From NCBI GenBank assembly GCA_011391855.1, contig JAABPT010000230.1:1-37002 (forward strand): DNA of 37,002 nt, given 5' to 3'. Below, in pieces: positions 15,688 to 25,156 of this stretch (position 1 is the first letter of the stretch; each line of letters starts with the position of its first letter). The translations under genes were made by a program, and so were the position numbers. Below the pieces are notes generated by a model. That model worked only from the letters and a program-made list of their open reading frames with translations, was not told where the DNA came from and made no database searches. The DNA comes from Burkholderiales bacterium (GTDB lineage Bacteria > Pseudomonadota > Gammaproteobacteria > Burkholderiales > Burkholderiaceae_C).

Positions 15688-16680
15688 ATGCGCGCCATCG
15701 AGATCACCCGCTTCGGTCCGCCGGAGGTGCTGCGCGAAACGCAGCGCCCCGACCCGGTGCCGGCGCCGGGTGAACTGCTGATTGCGGTGCAGGCCTCGGG
15801 CGTCAACCGCCCCGACGTGCTGCAGCGCAAAGGCCTGTATCCCATGCCGCCGGGCGTGTCCGACCTGCCCGGGCTTGAAGTGGCCGGCACGGTAGCTGGC
15901 GGAGCGCCCGAGGACCTGGCCGCGGCCGGGTTGAAGCTGGGCGACGCGGTGTGCGCGCTGGTCGCTGGCGGCGGTTATGCCGAACTGTGCGTGGCTCCGG
16001 TCGGGCAATGCCTGCCGGTGCCGCTGGGGCTGAATTTGGTGCAGGCGGCCAGCCTGCCCGAGACCTTTTTCACCGTCTGGCAAAACGTCTTTTCCATCGC
16101 GCGCCTGCAGCCCGGCGAGACGCTGCTGGTGCAGGGCGGGTCCAGCGGCATCGGCGTCACCGCCATCCAGTTGGCCGGGGCGTTGGGATCGCAGGTCATC
16201 GTCACTGCAGGCAGCGACGAGAAATGCGCCGCCTGCTTGGCGCTGGGTGCCGACCATGCCATCAACTACCGCACGCAGGATTTCGTGGCCGAAACCAAGC
16301 GCCTCACCGGTGGTCGCGGCGCCGATGTCGTGCTGGACATGGTGGCCGGCGACTATGTCGGTCGCGAGATCGAATGTCTGGCCGACGATGGGCGGATCGC
16401 CATCATCGCCACCCAGGGCGGCAATGCCTCGCAAGTCGACGCCGGCCTGGTGCTGCGCAAGCGGCTCACGATCAGCGGCTCGACGCTGCGGCCGCGTTCG
16501 GTGGCCTACAAGGCGGCGCTGGCGCGTGAACTGCGTGAACGCATCTGGCCGCTCATCGAGGCGGGTCGTGTCAAGCCCGTCATCCACCAGGTATTCCCGG
16601 CGGCGCAGGCGGGGCAGGCGCATGCGCTGATGGAGTCGAGCACACATGTCGGCAAGATCGTGCTGGCCTGGTCAACGTAG
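15688..16680 (+). CDS. NAD(P)H:quinone oxidoreductase, MDR/PIG3-like
   Basis: A 330-residue zinc-independent medium-chain dehydrogenase/reductase similar to the PIG3/QOR quinone reductases, which reduce quinones with NADPH. The N-terminal GroES-like half carries VQASGVNRPDVLQRKGLYP and LPGLEVAGTV. The Rossmann half starts near residue 142 with the nucleotide loop QGGSSGIGVTAIQLA (150-156). No structural-zinc cysteine cluster is present. It starts nine bases after pnp and its stop overlaps the tpiA ribosome binding site, so it lies in a pnp-qor-tpiA-secG run. The natural quinone substrate is unknown. Confidence 0.9.
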   Translation: MRAIEITRFGPPEVLRETQRPDPVPAPGELLIAVQASGVNRPDVLQRKGLYPMPPGVSDLPGLEVAGTVAGGAPEDLAAAGLKLGDAVCALVAGGGYAELCVAPVGQCLPVPLGLNLVQAASLPETFFTVWQNVFSIARLQPGETLLVQGGSSGIGVTAIQLAGALGSQVIVTAGSDEKCAACLALGADHAINYRTQDFVAETKRLTGGRGADVVLDMVAGDYVGREIECLADDGRIAIIATQGGNASQVDAGLVLRKRLTISGSTLRPRSVAYKAALARELRERIWPLIEAGRVKPVIHQVFPAAQAGQAHALMESSTHVGKIVLAWST

Positions 16681-16689
16681 GAGATGCCC

Positions 16690-17430
<741 letters not shown>

Positions 17431-17456
17431 GCACCACCCTCGGAGACCTTTGAATC

Positions 17457-17879
17457 ATGCAAATCTGGATGACCCTGATCCTGGCGGTGCAGTTGCTGTC
17501 GGCGCTGGCCATGATCGGTCTCGTGCTGATCCAGCACGGCAAGGGCGCCGACATGGGCGCCTCTTTCGGCAGCGGTGCGTCGGGCAGTCTGTTCGGCGCC
17601 ACCGGCAGCGCCAACTTCCTCTCGCGTTCCACGGCCGCGCTGGCCACGGTGTTCTTTTGCTGCACGCTGGCGCTGGCCTACATGGGCAACAGCACCAGCA
17701 TGCGCGGCAGCGACGGCGGCGGCAGCGTGCTCGACCGCCCGGCTGCCGCAGGCAGCGAGCCCACGGCGGGGGGCATCCCGGGGGCGATCCCCGGCGCGGT
17801 TCCCGGCGCCATTCCGGGTGCTGCGCCGACGGGCATTCCGGCCCCGGCACCGGCGGCTTCGCAGGGTGCTTCCCGCTAG
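17457..17879 (+). CDS. secG: Preprotein translocase subunit SecG
   Basis: SecG is the small accessory subunit of the SecYEG inner-membrane channel. The 140-residue protein has two membrane segments (about 3-25 and 58-77) joined by the conserved loop LIQHGKGADMGASFGSGASGSLFG. Past residue 80 is a Gly/Pro/Ala-rich tail with four tandem [IV]PGA units (107-122), so it is longer than E. coli SecG (110). It follows tpiA by 26 bases, the common betaproteobacterial tpiA-secG-tRNA-Leu-nuoA order. Confidence 0.95.
   Translation: MQIWMTLILAVQLLSALAMIGLVLIQHGKGADMGASFGSGASGSLFGATGSANFLSRSTAALATVFFCCTLALAYMGNSTSMRGSDGGGSVLDRPAAAGSEPTAGGIPGAIPGAVPGAIPGAAPTGIPAPAPAASQGASR
17775..17822 (+). repeat. Four tandem [IV]PGA codon repeats in secG
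   Basis: Four consecutive 12-bp units encode IPGA, IPGA, VPGA and IPGA at SecG residues 107-122. Codons differ between units, so the repeat is conserved more in protein than in DNA and is not a fresh expansion. It continues into a Pro/Ala-rich end. Confidence 0.7.
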
Positions 17880-17910
17880 CTGGGAGCGGTCAGCCAGCGG
17901 GGTTTCGAGA

Positions 17911-17916
17911 TAGAAT
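17911..17916 (+). promoter_or_regulatory. Weak -10-like element upstream of tRNA-Leu
   Basis: TAGAAT lies 67 bases before the tRNA 5' end, in the 103-base gap after secG. No convincing -35 hexamer is placed 16-18 bp upstream. The box sits in a small inverted repeat (CGAGA/TCTCG, 17906-17922). It may be the tRNA promoter, or transcription may come from secG. Confidence 0.3.
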
Positions 17917-17982
17917 TTCTCGTTGTCCGGTGAGCGAACGCCTCCTGCAAACCGGAACACAAGCAAGTGCAAGAAACGTCGT

Positions 17983-18067
17983 GCCGACGTGGTGAAACTG
18001 GTAGACACGCTATCTTGAGGGGGTAGTGGCGAAAGCTGTGCGAGTTCGAGTCTCGCCGTCGGCACCA
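17983..18067 (+). tRNA. tRNA-Leu (anticodon GAG)
   Basis: An 85-base class II tRNA with encoded CCA (18065-18067). The acceptor arms GCCGACG (17983-17989) and CGTCGGC (18057-18063) pair perfectly with discriminator A, as expected for Leu. The anticodon stem CTATC/GGTAG holds the 7-base loop TTGAGGG with anticodon GAG (18017-18019), reading CUC and CUU. A long variable arm (18027-18039) and a T arm GCGAG-TTCGAGT-CTCGC complete it. It lies between secG and nuoA. Confidence 0.98.
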
Positions 18068-18090
18068 AGGGAATTTGAAGAACGAACCGG

Positions 18091-18142
18091 GCGCGCCGGT
18101 GCGCAACTGCCGAAGAGCAGGGAACGCAAGGCGCGCTTTTTT
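18091..18142 (+). terminator. Intrinsic terminator after tRNA-Leu
   Basis: GCGCGCC (18091-18097) pairs with GGCGCGC (18130-18136), followed by six T (18137-18142). The large loop folds further, with CTGC/GCAG inside TGCG/CGCA. It ends the tRNA transcript 23 bases past the CCA and 37 bases before nuoA. No convincing promoter fits in those 37 bases (only a TTGACC at 18153 without a -10), so the source of nuo transcription is unclear. Confidence 0.8.
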
Positions 18143-18179
18143 GCGGCCGCTTTTGACCTGACAGGATGCTGACCGAGCC

Positions 18180-18539
18180 ATGGAGCTGCAAACCTACCTG
18201 CCCGTGATCCTGTTCATCCTGGTGGGTGTGGCGGTGGGCGTGGCGCCGCAGCTCATCGGTTTCGTCTTCGGCCCGAACCGCCCGGATGTCGAGAAGAACA
18301 GTCCCTACGAATGCGGCTTCGAGGCCTTCGAGGACGCGCGCATGAAATTCGACGTGCGCTACTACCTGGTGGCCATCCTCTTCATCCTGTTCGACCTGGA
18401 AATCGCCTTTCTCTTCCCATGGGCAGTGGCGCTGCGCGACATCGGGGCGTCAGGGTTCTGGGCCATGATGATCTTCCTGGCCATCCTCGTGGTGGGCTTC
18501 GTCTACGAATGGAAGAAGGGCGCGCTCGATTGGGAATGA
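18180..18539 (+). CDS. nuoA: NADH-quinone oxidoreductase subunit A
   Basis: A 119-residue membrane subunit of complex I with three hydrophobic helices (about 8-30, 62-84 and 91-112). It carries the conserved acidic loop NSPYECGFEAFEDARMKFDVRYYLVAILFILFD, which lines the quinone-site/E-channel junction. It opens the 14-gene nuo operon. The ribosome binding site is poor; AGGA lies about 14 bases before the ATG. nuoB follows after 28 bases. Confidence 0.97.
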   Translation: MELQTYLPVILFILVGVAVGVAPQLIGFVFGPNRPDVEKNSPYECGFEAFEDARMKFDVRYYLVAILFILFDLEIAFLFPWAVALRDIGASGFWAMMIFLAILVVGFVYEWKKGALDWE

Positions 18540-18567
18540 GCCACAGGCTCACCTGGAGTCATCAACG

Positions 18568-19044
18568 ATGGGCATAGAAGGCGTACTGAAGGAAGGCTTC
18601 GTCACCACCTCGGTGGACACGCTGATCAATTGGTCGAAGACCGGCTCGCTGTGGCCCATGACCTTCGGACTGGCCTGCTGCGCCGTGGAGATGATGCACG
18701 CCGGCGCCGCGCGCTATGACATCGACCGCTTCGGCATGCTGTTCCGCCCCAGCCCGCGCCAGAGCGACCTCATGATCGTGGCCGGCACGCTGTGCAACAA
18801 GATGGCACCGGCGCTGCGCAAGGTCTACGACCAGATGGCCGAGCCGCGCTGGGTGCTGAGCATGGGCTCGTGCGCCAATGGCGGCGGCTACTACCACTAC
18901 AGCTACTCCGTGGTGCGCGGCTGCGACCGCATCGTGCCGGTGGACGTCTACGTGCCGGGCTGTCCGCCCACGGCCGAGGCACTGCTCTACGGCATCCTGC
19001 AGCTGCAGGCCAAGATCCGGCGCGAGAACACCATCGCGCGCTGA
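18568..19044 (+). CDS. nuoB: NADH-quinone oxidoreductase subunit B
   Basis: A 158-residue peripheral-arm subunit holding Fe-S cluster N2, the electron donor to quinone. Its ligands are the tandem Cys37-Cys38 (FGLACCAVEMM), Cys102 (MGSCANGGG) and Cys132 (VPGCPPT). The segment DRFGMLFRPSPRQSD contributes to the quinone site. Length and start (MGIEGVLKEGFVTT) are typical of the mitochondrial-like NuoB of proteobacteria. Confidence 0.97.
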   Translation: MGIEGVLKEGFVTTSVDTLINWSKTGSLWPMTFGLACCAVEMMHAGAARYDIDRFGMLFRPSPRQSDLMIVAGTLCNKMAPALRKVYDQMAEPRWVLSMGSCANGGGYYHYSYSVVRGCDRIVPVDVYVPGCPPTAEALLYGILQLQAKIRRENTIAR

Positions 19045-19061
19045 AGGCCCCGGACCCGACG

Positions 19062-19676
19062 ATGACGCTCAAACTCGACACCCTGCAGGCGGCGCTACAG
19101 GCTGTGATGGCCGGCACCCTGGGCGAGGGCAGCAAGGGCCGGCTGGTGCGCGAGTTCGGCGAGATCACCGTCACCGTCCCCGCCGCCGACTACCGGCAGG
19201 TCGCCCTTGCCTTTCGCGACGACCCGTCGCTTCGCTTCGAGCAACTCGTCGACCTGTGCGGCGTGGACTATGCCGACTACAAGAACCAGCCGTGGGAGGG
19301 CCCGCGCTATTGCGTCGTGGTGCACCTGCTCTCCGTGGCGAACAACTGGCGCGTGCGACTGAAGACGTTTGCGCCCGACGACGACGTGCCCGCGGTGGCC
19401 TCGGTCAATGAAATCTGGAGTTCGGTCAACTGGTTCGAACGTGAAGCCTTCGACCTCTACGGCATCATCTTCGAAGGCCACCTGGACCTGCGCCGCATCC
19501 TCACCGACTACGGCTTCATCGGCCACCCCATGCGCAAGGACTTCCCGACCACCGGACACGTGGAGATGCGCTACGACCCCGAGAAGAAGCGCGTCATCTA
19601 CCAGCCGGTGACCATCGAGCCGCGCGAAATCGTGCCGCGCGTGGTGCGCGAAGACCGCTACGGCGGCCTGGACTGA
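19062..19676 (+). CDS. nuoC: NADH-quinone oxidoreductase subunit C
   Basis: A 204-residue 30-kDa-type subunit of the peripheral arm. It carries the family signature WFEREAFDLYGIIFEGH followed by LRRILTDYGFIGHPMRKDFP. It is separate from nuoD, unlike the fused nuoCD of E. coli. The start is the ATG at 19062 (MTLKLDTLQAAL), 17 bases after nuoB; the longer open frame upstream overlaps nuoB and is not real. One base separates it from nuoD. Confidence 0.96.
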   Translation: MTLKLDTLQAALQAVMAGTLGEGSKGRLVREFGEITVTVPAADYRQVALAFRDDPSLRFEQLVDLCGVDYADYKNQPWEGPRYCVVVHLLSVANNWRVRLKTFAPDDDVPAVASVNEIWSSVNWFEREAFDLYGIIFEGHLDLRRILTDYGFIGHPMRKDFPTTGHVEMRYDPEKKRVIYQPVTIEPREIVPRVVREDRYGGLD

Positions 19677-19677
19677 C

Positions 19678-20931
19678 ATGGCCGAGATCAAGAACTACAC
19701 GCTCAATTTCGGGCCCCAGCACCCGGCAGCGCACGGCGTGCTGCGCTTGGTGCTGGAACTCGACGGTGAGGTGATCCAGCGCGCCGACCCGCATATCGGG
19801 CTGCTGCACCGCGCCACCGAAAAACTCGCCGAGAGCAAGACCTTCATCCAGGCGCTGCCCTACATGGACCGGCTGGACTACGTGTCGATGATGTGCAATG
19901 AGCACGCCTACTGCCTGGCGATCGAGAAGCTGCTGGGCGTGGACGTGCCGGAGCGTGCGCAGTACATCCGCGTCATGTTCAGCGAGATCACGCGCTTGCT
20001 CAACCACCTGCTGTGGCTGGGTGCGCACGGGCTGGACTGCGGCGCGATGAATATCTTCATCTACTGCTTCCGCGAGCGCGAAGACCTGTTCGACATGTAC
20101 GAGGCGGTGAGTGGCGCACGCATGCACGCGGCCTACTTCCGCCCGGGCGGCGTCTACCGCGACCTGCCGGACGTGATGCCGCAGTACAAGCCGAGCCGCA
20201 TCAAGAACGAGAAGGCGATCAAGGCGCTGAACGACACGCGCTCGGGCACGTTGCTGGACTTCATCGACGACTTCACCCAGCGCTTTCCGAAGTACGTCGA
20301 CGAATACGAGACCCTGCTCACCGACAACCGCATCTGGAAGCAGCGCACGGTGGGCATCGGCGTGGTCACGCCAGAGCGCGCGCTCAACCTCGGCTTCACC
20401 GGCCCCATGCTGCGCGGCAGCGGCATCGCCTGGGACCTGCGCAAGACGCAGCCTTACGACGTCTACGACCGCATGGATTTCGATGTGCCGGTGGGCACGG
20501 GCGGCGACACCTACGACCGTTATCTGGTGCGCATCGAGGAAATGCGGCAGAGCAACCGCATCATCCAGCAGTGCGTGCAGTGGCTGCGTGCCAACCCAGG
20601 CCCCGTGATCACGGCCAACCACAAGGTGGCGCCGCCTTCGCGCGTGGACATGAAGTCCAACATGGAAGAGCTGATCCACCACTTCAAGCTCTTCACCGAA
20701 GGGATGCACGTGCCCGAGGGCGAGGCCTACGCGGCGGTGGAGCACCCCAAGGGCGAGTTCGGCATCTACCTGGTGAGCGACGGCGCCAACAAGCCCTACC
20801 GGCTGAAGATCCGCGCGCCCGGCTTCGCTCACCTGGCGGCGCTGGACGAAATGGCACGTGGCCACATGATTGCCGATGCCGTGGCCATCATCGGCACCAT
20901 GGATATCGTTTTCGGCGAAATTGATCGATGA
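19678..20931 (+). CDS. nuoD: NADH-quinone oxidoreductase subunit D
   Basis: A 417-residue 49-kDa-type subunit, descended from the hydrogenase large subunit, that forms the quinone pocket with NuoB. It begins MAEIKNYTLNFGPQHPAAHGVLR, with the quinone-site histidine in GPQHPAAHG. Further marks are HIGLLHRATEKLAE and the C-terminal end MDIVFGEIDR. The hydrogenase NiFe-ligand cysteines are absent, as expected. nuoE starts 7 bases after its stop. Confidence 0.97.
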   Translation: MAEIKNYTLNFGPQHPAAHGVLRLVLELDGEVIQRADPHIGLLHRATEKLAESKTFIQALPYMDRLDYVSMMCNEHAYCLAIEKLLGVDVPERAQYIRVMFSEITRLLNHLLWLGAHGLDCGAMNIFIYCFREREDLFDMYEAVSGARMHAAYFRPGGVYRDLPDVMPQYKPSRIKNEKAIKALNDTRSGTLLDFIDDFTQRFPKYVDEYETLLTDNRIWKQRTVGIGVVTPERALNLGFTGPMLRGSGIAWDLRKTQPYDVYDRMDFDVPVGTGGDTYDRYLVRIEEMRQSNRIIQQCVQWLRANPGPVITANHKVAPPSRVDMKSNMEELIHHFKLFTEGMHVPEGEAYAAVEHPKGEFGIYLVSDGANKPYRLKIRAPGFAHLAALDEMARGHMIADAVAIIGTMDIVFGEIDR

Positions 20932-20938
20932 GCGCCCG

Positions 20939-21433
20939 ATGATGCAGTTTTCCGAATCCACGCTGGCCCGCTTCGCGCGCGAGGTCGCCAAATTCCCGGC
21001 CGACCAGAAGCAGAGTGCGGTCATGGCCTGCCTGGCCATCGTGCAGCAGGAGCAGGGCCACGTTTCCACGGCGGCCGAGGACGCCATCGCCGCGTATCTG
21101 GGCATGGCGCCGATTGCGGTGCACGAGGTCACCACCTTCTACAACATGTACAACCAGCAGCCGCTGGGCCAGTTCAAGCTCAACGTCTGCACCAACCTGC
21201 CTTGCGCGCTGCGCGACGGCGACAAGGCGCTGGACCATGTCTGCAAGCGGCTGGGTGTGAAGCCCTATGGCACCACCGCCGACGGCCGCTTCACCGTGCA
21301 GCCCAGCGAATGCCTGGGCGCCTGCGCCGATGCGCCGGTGATGCTGGTCAACGATCGGCAGATGCTCAGCTTCATGAGCGCGGAGCGGCTCGACGAACTG
21401 ATCGACACCTTGAAGTCCGAGGCGTCCGCATGA
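20939..21433 (+). CDS. nuoE: NADH-quinone oxidoreductase subunit E
   Basis: A 164-residue thioredoxin-fold 24-kDa-type subunit binding the [2Fe-2S] cluster N1a. Ligands are C-x4-C in VCTNLPCAL and C-x3-C in ECLGACADAP. The start is ATG at 20939 or 20942 (MMQFSESTLARF); I took the first. Upstream in-frame codons are read from within nuoD and are not credible. Its stop overlaps the nuoF start (ATGA), indicating coupled translation of the NADH-dehydrogenase module. Confidence 0.95.
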   Translation: MMQFSESTLARFAREVAKFPADQKQSAVMACLAIVQQEQGHVSTAAEDAIAAYLGMAPIAVHEVTTFYNMYNQQPLGQFKLNVCTNLPCALRDGDKALDHVCKRLGVKPYGTTADGRFTVQPSECLGACADAPVMLVNDRQMLSFMSAERLDELIDTLKSEASA

Positions 21434-22779
21434 TCGACCTAAAGAAATTCCAGGCCACCGGTCGCGAGACCTGTTTTCACGGCCGCCACATCCAGCCGCA
21501 GATCTACGCGGGCCTGGACGGCAAGAATTGGCGGCTGCAGGACTACGTGGCGCGTGGCGGCTATGCGGCGTTGAAGAAGATCCTGGGTGTGGGTCAGCCC
21601 GAAGGCGCCACCGGCATGACGCCCGACCAGGTGATTGCCGAGGTCAAGCTCAGCGCGCTGCGCGGCCGCGGTGGCGCCGGCTTCCCCACGGGCCTGAAGT
21701 GGAGCTTCATGCCGCGGGCCTTTCCCGGCCCCAAATACCTGGTGTGCAATTCCGACGAAGGCGAACCCGGCACCTGCAAGGACCGCGACCTGCTGGCCTA
21801 CAACCCGCACATGGTCATCGAAGGCATGGCCATCGCCGCCTACGCCATGGGCGTGAAGACGGGCTACAACTACATCCACGGCGAGATCTTCGAGGTCTAC
21901 GAGCGTTTCGAAGAGGCCTTGGAAGAAGCGCGCGCCGCCGGCTTCCTGGGCGACCGCATCCTGGGCACGGACTACAGCTTCCAGTTGCACGCCTTCCACG
22001 GTTTCGGCGCCTACATTTGCGGCGAGGAAACGGCGCTGCTGGAAAGCCTGGAAGGCAAGAAGGGCCAGCCGCGCTTCAAGCCACCGTTTCCGGCCAGCTT
22101 CGGCCTCTACGGCAAGCCGACCACCATCAACAACACCGAGACCTTTGCCGCGGTGCCGTGGATCATCAACCACGGCGGCCAGGCTTACCTGGAGTGCGGC
22201 AAGCCCAACAACGGCGGCACCAAGATCTTCAGCGTGGTGGGGGACGTGGAACGGCCGGGCAATTTCGAGATTCCGCTCGGCACGCCGTTTTCGACCCTGC
22301 TGGAACTGTCCGGCGGCGTGAAGGGCGGTGCGCTGAAGGCGGTGATCCCTGGCGGCTCCTCGGCTCCGGTGCTGCCGGCCGGCACCATGATGGACATCAC
22401 GATGGACTACGACGCCATCGCCAAGGCCGGTTCCATGCTGGGCAGCGGCGCCGTGATCGTGATGAACGACAGCCGCTGCATGGTGCGCAGCTTGCTGCGC
22501 CTGAGCTATTTCTACCAGCACGAAAGCTGCGGCCAGTGCACGCCCTGCCGCGAAGGCACGGGCTGGCTGTGGCGGCTGGTCGACCGCATCGAGCACGGCA
22601 AAGGCCGCGCCGAAGACCTGGACCTGCTGGACTCGGTGGCCGACAACATCAAGGGCCGCACCATCTGCGCCCTGGGCGACGCCGCGGCGATGCCGGTGCA
22701 GGGCATGCTCAAGCACTTCCGCGACGAGTTTGCCTTCCACGTCGAACACAAGACCTGCATGGTGGGCGCGCATGTCTGA
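21430..22779 (+). CDS. nuoF: NADH-quinone oxidoreductase subunit F
   Basis: The 449-residue 51-kDa-type subunit that oxidises NADH, with FMN and cluster N3. Glycine-rich loop GRGGAGFPTGLKW (about 77-89) binds nucleotide. SDEGEPGTCKDR and YICGEETALLESLEG belong to the FMN pocket. ESCGQCTPCREG supplies three N3 cysteines and the later TICALGDA the fourth. The start is the ATG at 21430 overlapping the nuoE stop; the upstream open frame is a shadow over nuoE. A 41-base gap precedes nuoG. Confidence 0.97.
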   Translation: MIDLKKFQATGRETCFHGRHIQPQIYAGLDGKNWRLQDYVARGGYAALKKILGVGQPEGATGMTPDQVIAEVKLSALRGRGGAGFPTGLKWSFMPRAFPGPKYLVCNSDEGEPGTCKDRDLLAYNPHMVIEGMAIAAYAMGVKTGYNYIHGEIFEVYERFEEALEEARAAGFLGDRILGTDYSFQLHAFHGFGAYICGEETALLESLEGKKGQPRFKPPFPASFGLYGKPTTINNTETFAAVPWIINHGGQAYLECGKPNNGGTKIFSVVGDVERPGNFEIPLGTPFSTLLELSGGVKGGALKAVIPGGSSAPVLPAGTMMDITMDYDAIAKAGSMLGSGAVIVMNDSRCMVRSLLRLSYFYQHESCGQCTPCREGTGWLWRLVDRIEHGKGRAEDLDLLDSVADNIKGRTICALGDAAAMPVQGMLKHFRDEFAFHVEHKTCMVGAHV

Positions 22780-22820
22780 AATGCTGCGTTGCGGAACCCT
22801 GAATTGCCGAGTTGTTCACC

Positions 22821-25151
22821 ATGGCTGAACTCGACATCGACGGCCACAAGGTCACCGTGCCCGACGGCAGCATGGTCATGCACGCCGCCGACGCGGCGGG
22901 CGTGTACATCCCCCACTTCTGCTATCACAAGAAGCTCAGCATCGCGGCCAACTGCCGCATGTGCCTGGTCGACATCGAGAAGATGCCCAAGCCCATGCCG
23001 GCTTGCGCCACGCCGGCCACCAACGGCATGGTGGTGCGCAGCAAGAGCGACAAGGCGGTGAAGGCACAGCAGTCGGTGATGGAGTTCCTGCTCATCAACC
23101 ACCCGCTGGACTGCCCCATCTGCGACCAGGGCGGTGAATGCCAGTTGCAGGACCTGGCGGTGGGCTACGGCAAGAGCGCCAGCCGCTACCAGGAAGAGAA
23201 GCGCGTCGTCTTCCACAAGGACGTCGGCCCGCTCATCAGCATGGCGGAGATGAGCCGCTGCATCCACTGCACGCGCTGCGTGCGCTTCGGCCAGGAAGTG
23301 GCCGGGGTCATGGAACTCGGCATGATCCACCGCGGCGAGCACAGCGAAATCACCACGTTGGCCGGCCGTACCATCGACAGTGAACTGTCGGGCAACATGA
23401 TCGATATCTGCCCGGTTGGCGCGCTCACCAGCAAGCCCTTCCGCTACAGCGCTCGCACCTGGGAGCTTTCGCGCCGCAAGTCGGTGAGCCCGCACGACAG
23501 CGTGGGCGCCAACCTGGTGGTGCAGGTGAAGGCAAACAAGGTCATGCGGGTGCTGCCGCTGGAGAACGAAAACGTCAACGAATGCTGGATCGCCGACCGC
23601 GACCGCTTCAGCTACGAGGCGTTGAACAGTGAGTCGCGGCTGACGCAGCCGATGATCAAGCAGGGTGGGGTCTGGCAGGTGGTGGACTGGACGACCGCGT
23701 TGGCCTATGTGGCCGACGGCTTGAAGCGGGTCAAGGCCGAATTCGGTGCAAAGGATATCGGCGCCATCGGCCATGCCTCGTCCACGACCGAAGAATTGCA
23801 TCTCCTGGCCAAGCTGATGCGTGGCCTGGGCAGCGAGAGCGTCGACCACCGCACCCGTCATACCGATTTCGGCAACGCGGCGCCGGCGGGTCATGCACGC
23901 TGGCTCGGCACTTCCATCGCGTCGCTGTCGAAGCTGGATCGTGCCTTCGTCATCGGCTCCTTCCTGCGCAAGGACCACCCTCTGCTGGCACAGCGCCTGC
24001 GCCAGGCCGTGCGCCACGGTGCGAAGCTGATGAGCCTGCAGGCCGTGCACGACGACTGGGCCATGCCGCTGGCCGCCATGCTGACCGCCGCGCCCGCGGC
24101 CTGGCCAGCGCAACTGGCCGACGTGGCCGCCGCGGTGGCCAAGGCGCGTGGTGTGCCGGCGCCGCTGCCGGCCGACCCCGGCCCGCACGCTCAGGCCGTG
24201 GCCGACGCGCTGTTGTCGGGCGAGCGCAAGGCCGTCCTGCTCGGCAACGCCGCGGCGCAGCATCCGCAGGCTTCGCAACTGCTGGCGCTGGCCCACTGGA
24301 TCGGCGAACACACCGGCGCCAGCGTTGGCGTTCTCGGCGAAGCCGGCAACAGTGTGGGCGCACAACTCGTTGGCGCTTTGCCCGGTGCCGGTGGCCTGAA
24401 CGCCGGCCAGATGCTGAGCCAGCCAATGAAGGCGCTGCTGTTGCTGAATACCGAACCGGTGCTCGACAGCGCCGACGCTGCCGCGGCACGCGCGGCGCTG
24501 GCCGCATCGGGCCTGGTGGTCGCGCTCACACCGTTCAAGGACGTGGCCGCTGATGTGGCCGACGTCATGCTGCCCATCGCGCCGTTCACCGAAACCGCCG
24601 GCACCTTCGTCAATGCCGAAGGCCGTGCGCAGAGCTTCCACGGCGTCGTGAAACCGCTGGGTGAAACGCGTCCGGCGTGGAAGGTGTTGCGTGTGCTGGG
24701 CAACCTGCTGGGACTGGCCGGCTTCGAGTACGAGACTGCGGAAGGCGTGCGCGCCGAAGCGCTGGGCGATCTCGCCGCGCTGGCCTCGCGCCTGGACAAC
24801 CGCGCAGAGGCACCTGCGTTGACGGCCCTCGCTCCGGCAGCCGGCGGCGGGCTGCAGCGCGTGTCCGACGTGCCGATCTACGCCGTCGACGCCATCGTGC
24901 GCCGCGCCATGTCGCTGCAGCTCACTGCGGATGCGCGTGAACCCGTCGTCGGCTTGCCCTCGGCGTTGTGGCAACGACTGCGCATGGAAACCGGCGGCAA
25001 GGTGCTGGTGGCGCAAGGACAGGCCGCCGTGGTGCTGCCGGCGCGTGAAGAGCCGTCGCTGGCCGAAGGCGCCGTGCGCATTGCCGCCGGCCACCCGGCC
25101 ACCACCGACCTGGGCGCCATGTTCGGCGCCGTCAGCGTCGAGAAGGTCTGA
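22821..25151 (+). CDS. nuoG: NADH-quinone oxidoreductase subunit G
   Basis: A 776-residue 75-kDa-type subunit carrying most of the peripheral clusters. The N-terminal ferredoxin domain binds N1b with Cys34, Cys45, Cys48 and Cys62. N5 uses His94, Cys98, Cys101 and Cys107 (NHPLDCPICDQGGEC). N4 uses CIHCTRC and a later CPVGAL. The rest is a molybdopterin-oxidoreductase-like domain. The extra N7 cluster of E. coli NuoG is missing: three cysteines are replaced around RKSVSPHDSVGAN (about 218-230), as in mitochondrial homologues. I chose the ATG at 22821 over a TTG nine bases upstream. No strong ribosome binding site is visible. Confidence 0.96.
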   Translation: MAELDIDGHKVTVPDGSMVMHAADAAGVYIPHFCYHKKLSIAANCRMCLVDIEKMPKPMPACATPATNGMVVRSKSDKAVKAQQSVMEFLLINHPLDCPICDQGGECQLQDLAVGYGKSASRYQEEKRVVFHKDVGPLISMAEMSRCIHCTRCVRFGQEVAGVMELGMIHRGEHSEITTLAGRTIDSELSGNMIDICPVGALTSKPFRYSARTWELSRRKSVSPHDSVGANLVVQVKANKVMRVLPLENENVNECWIADRDRFSYEALNSESRLTQPMIKQGGVWQVVDWTTALAYVADGLKRVKAEFGAKDIGAIGHASSTTEELHLLAKLMRGLGSESVDHRTRHTDFGNAAPAGHARWLGTSIASLSKLDRAFVIGSFLRKDHPLLAQRLRQAVRHGAKLMSLQAVHDDWAMPLAAMLTAAPAAWPAQLADVAAAVAKARGVPAPLPADPGPHAQAVADALLSGERKAVLLGNAAAQHPQASQLLALAHWIGEHTGASVGVLGEAGNSVGAQLVGALPGAGGLNAGQMLSQPMKALLLLNTEPVLDSADAAAARAALAASGLVVALTPFKDVAADVADVMLPIAPFTETAGTFVNAEGRAQSFHGVVKPLGETRPAWKVLRVLGNLLGLAGFEYETAEGVRAEALGDLAALASRLDNRAEAPALTALAPAAGGGLQRVSDVPIYAVDAIVRRAMSLQLTADAREPVVGLPSALWQRLRMETGGKVLVAQGQAAVVLPAREEPSLAEGAVRIAAGHPATTDLGAMFGAVSVEKV

Positions 25152-25156
25152 ACGCC

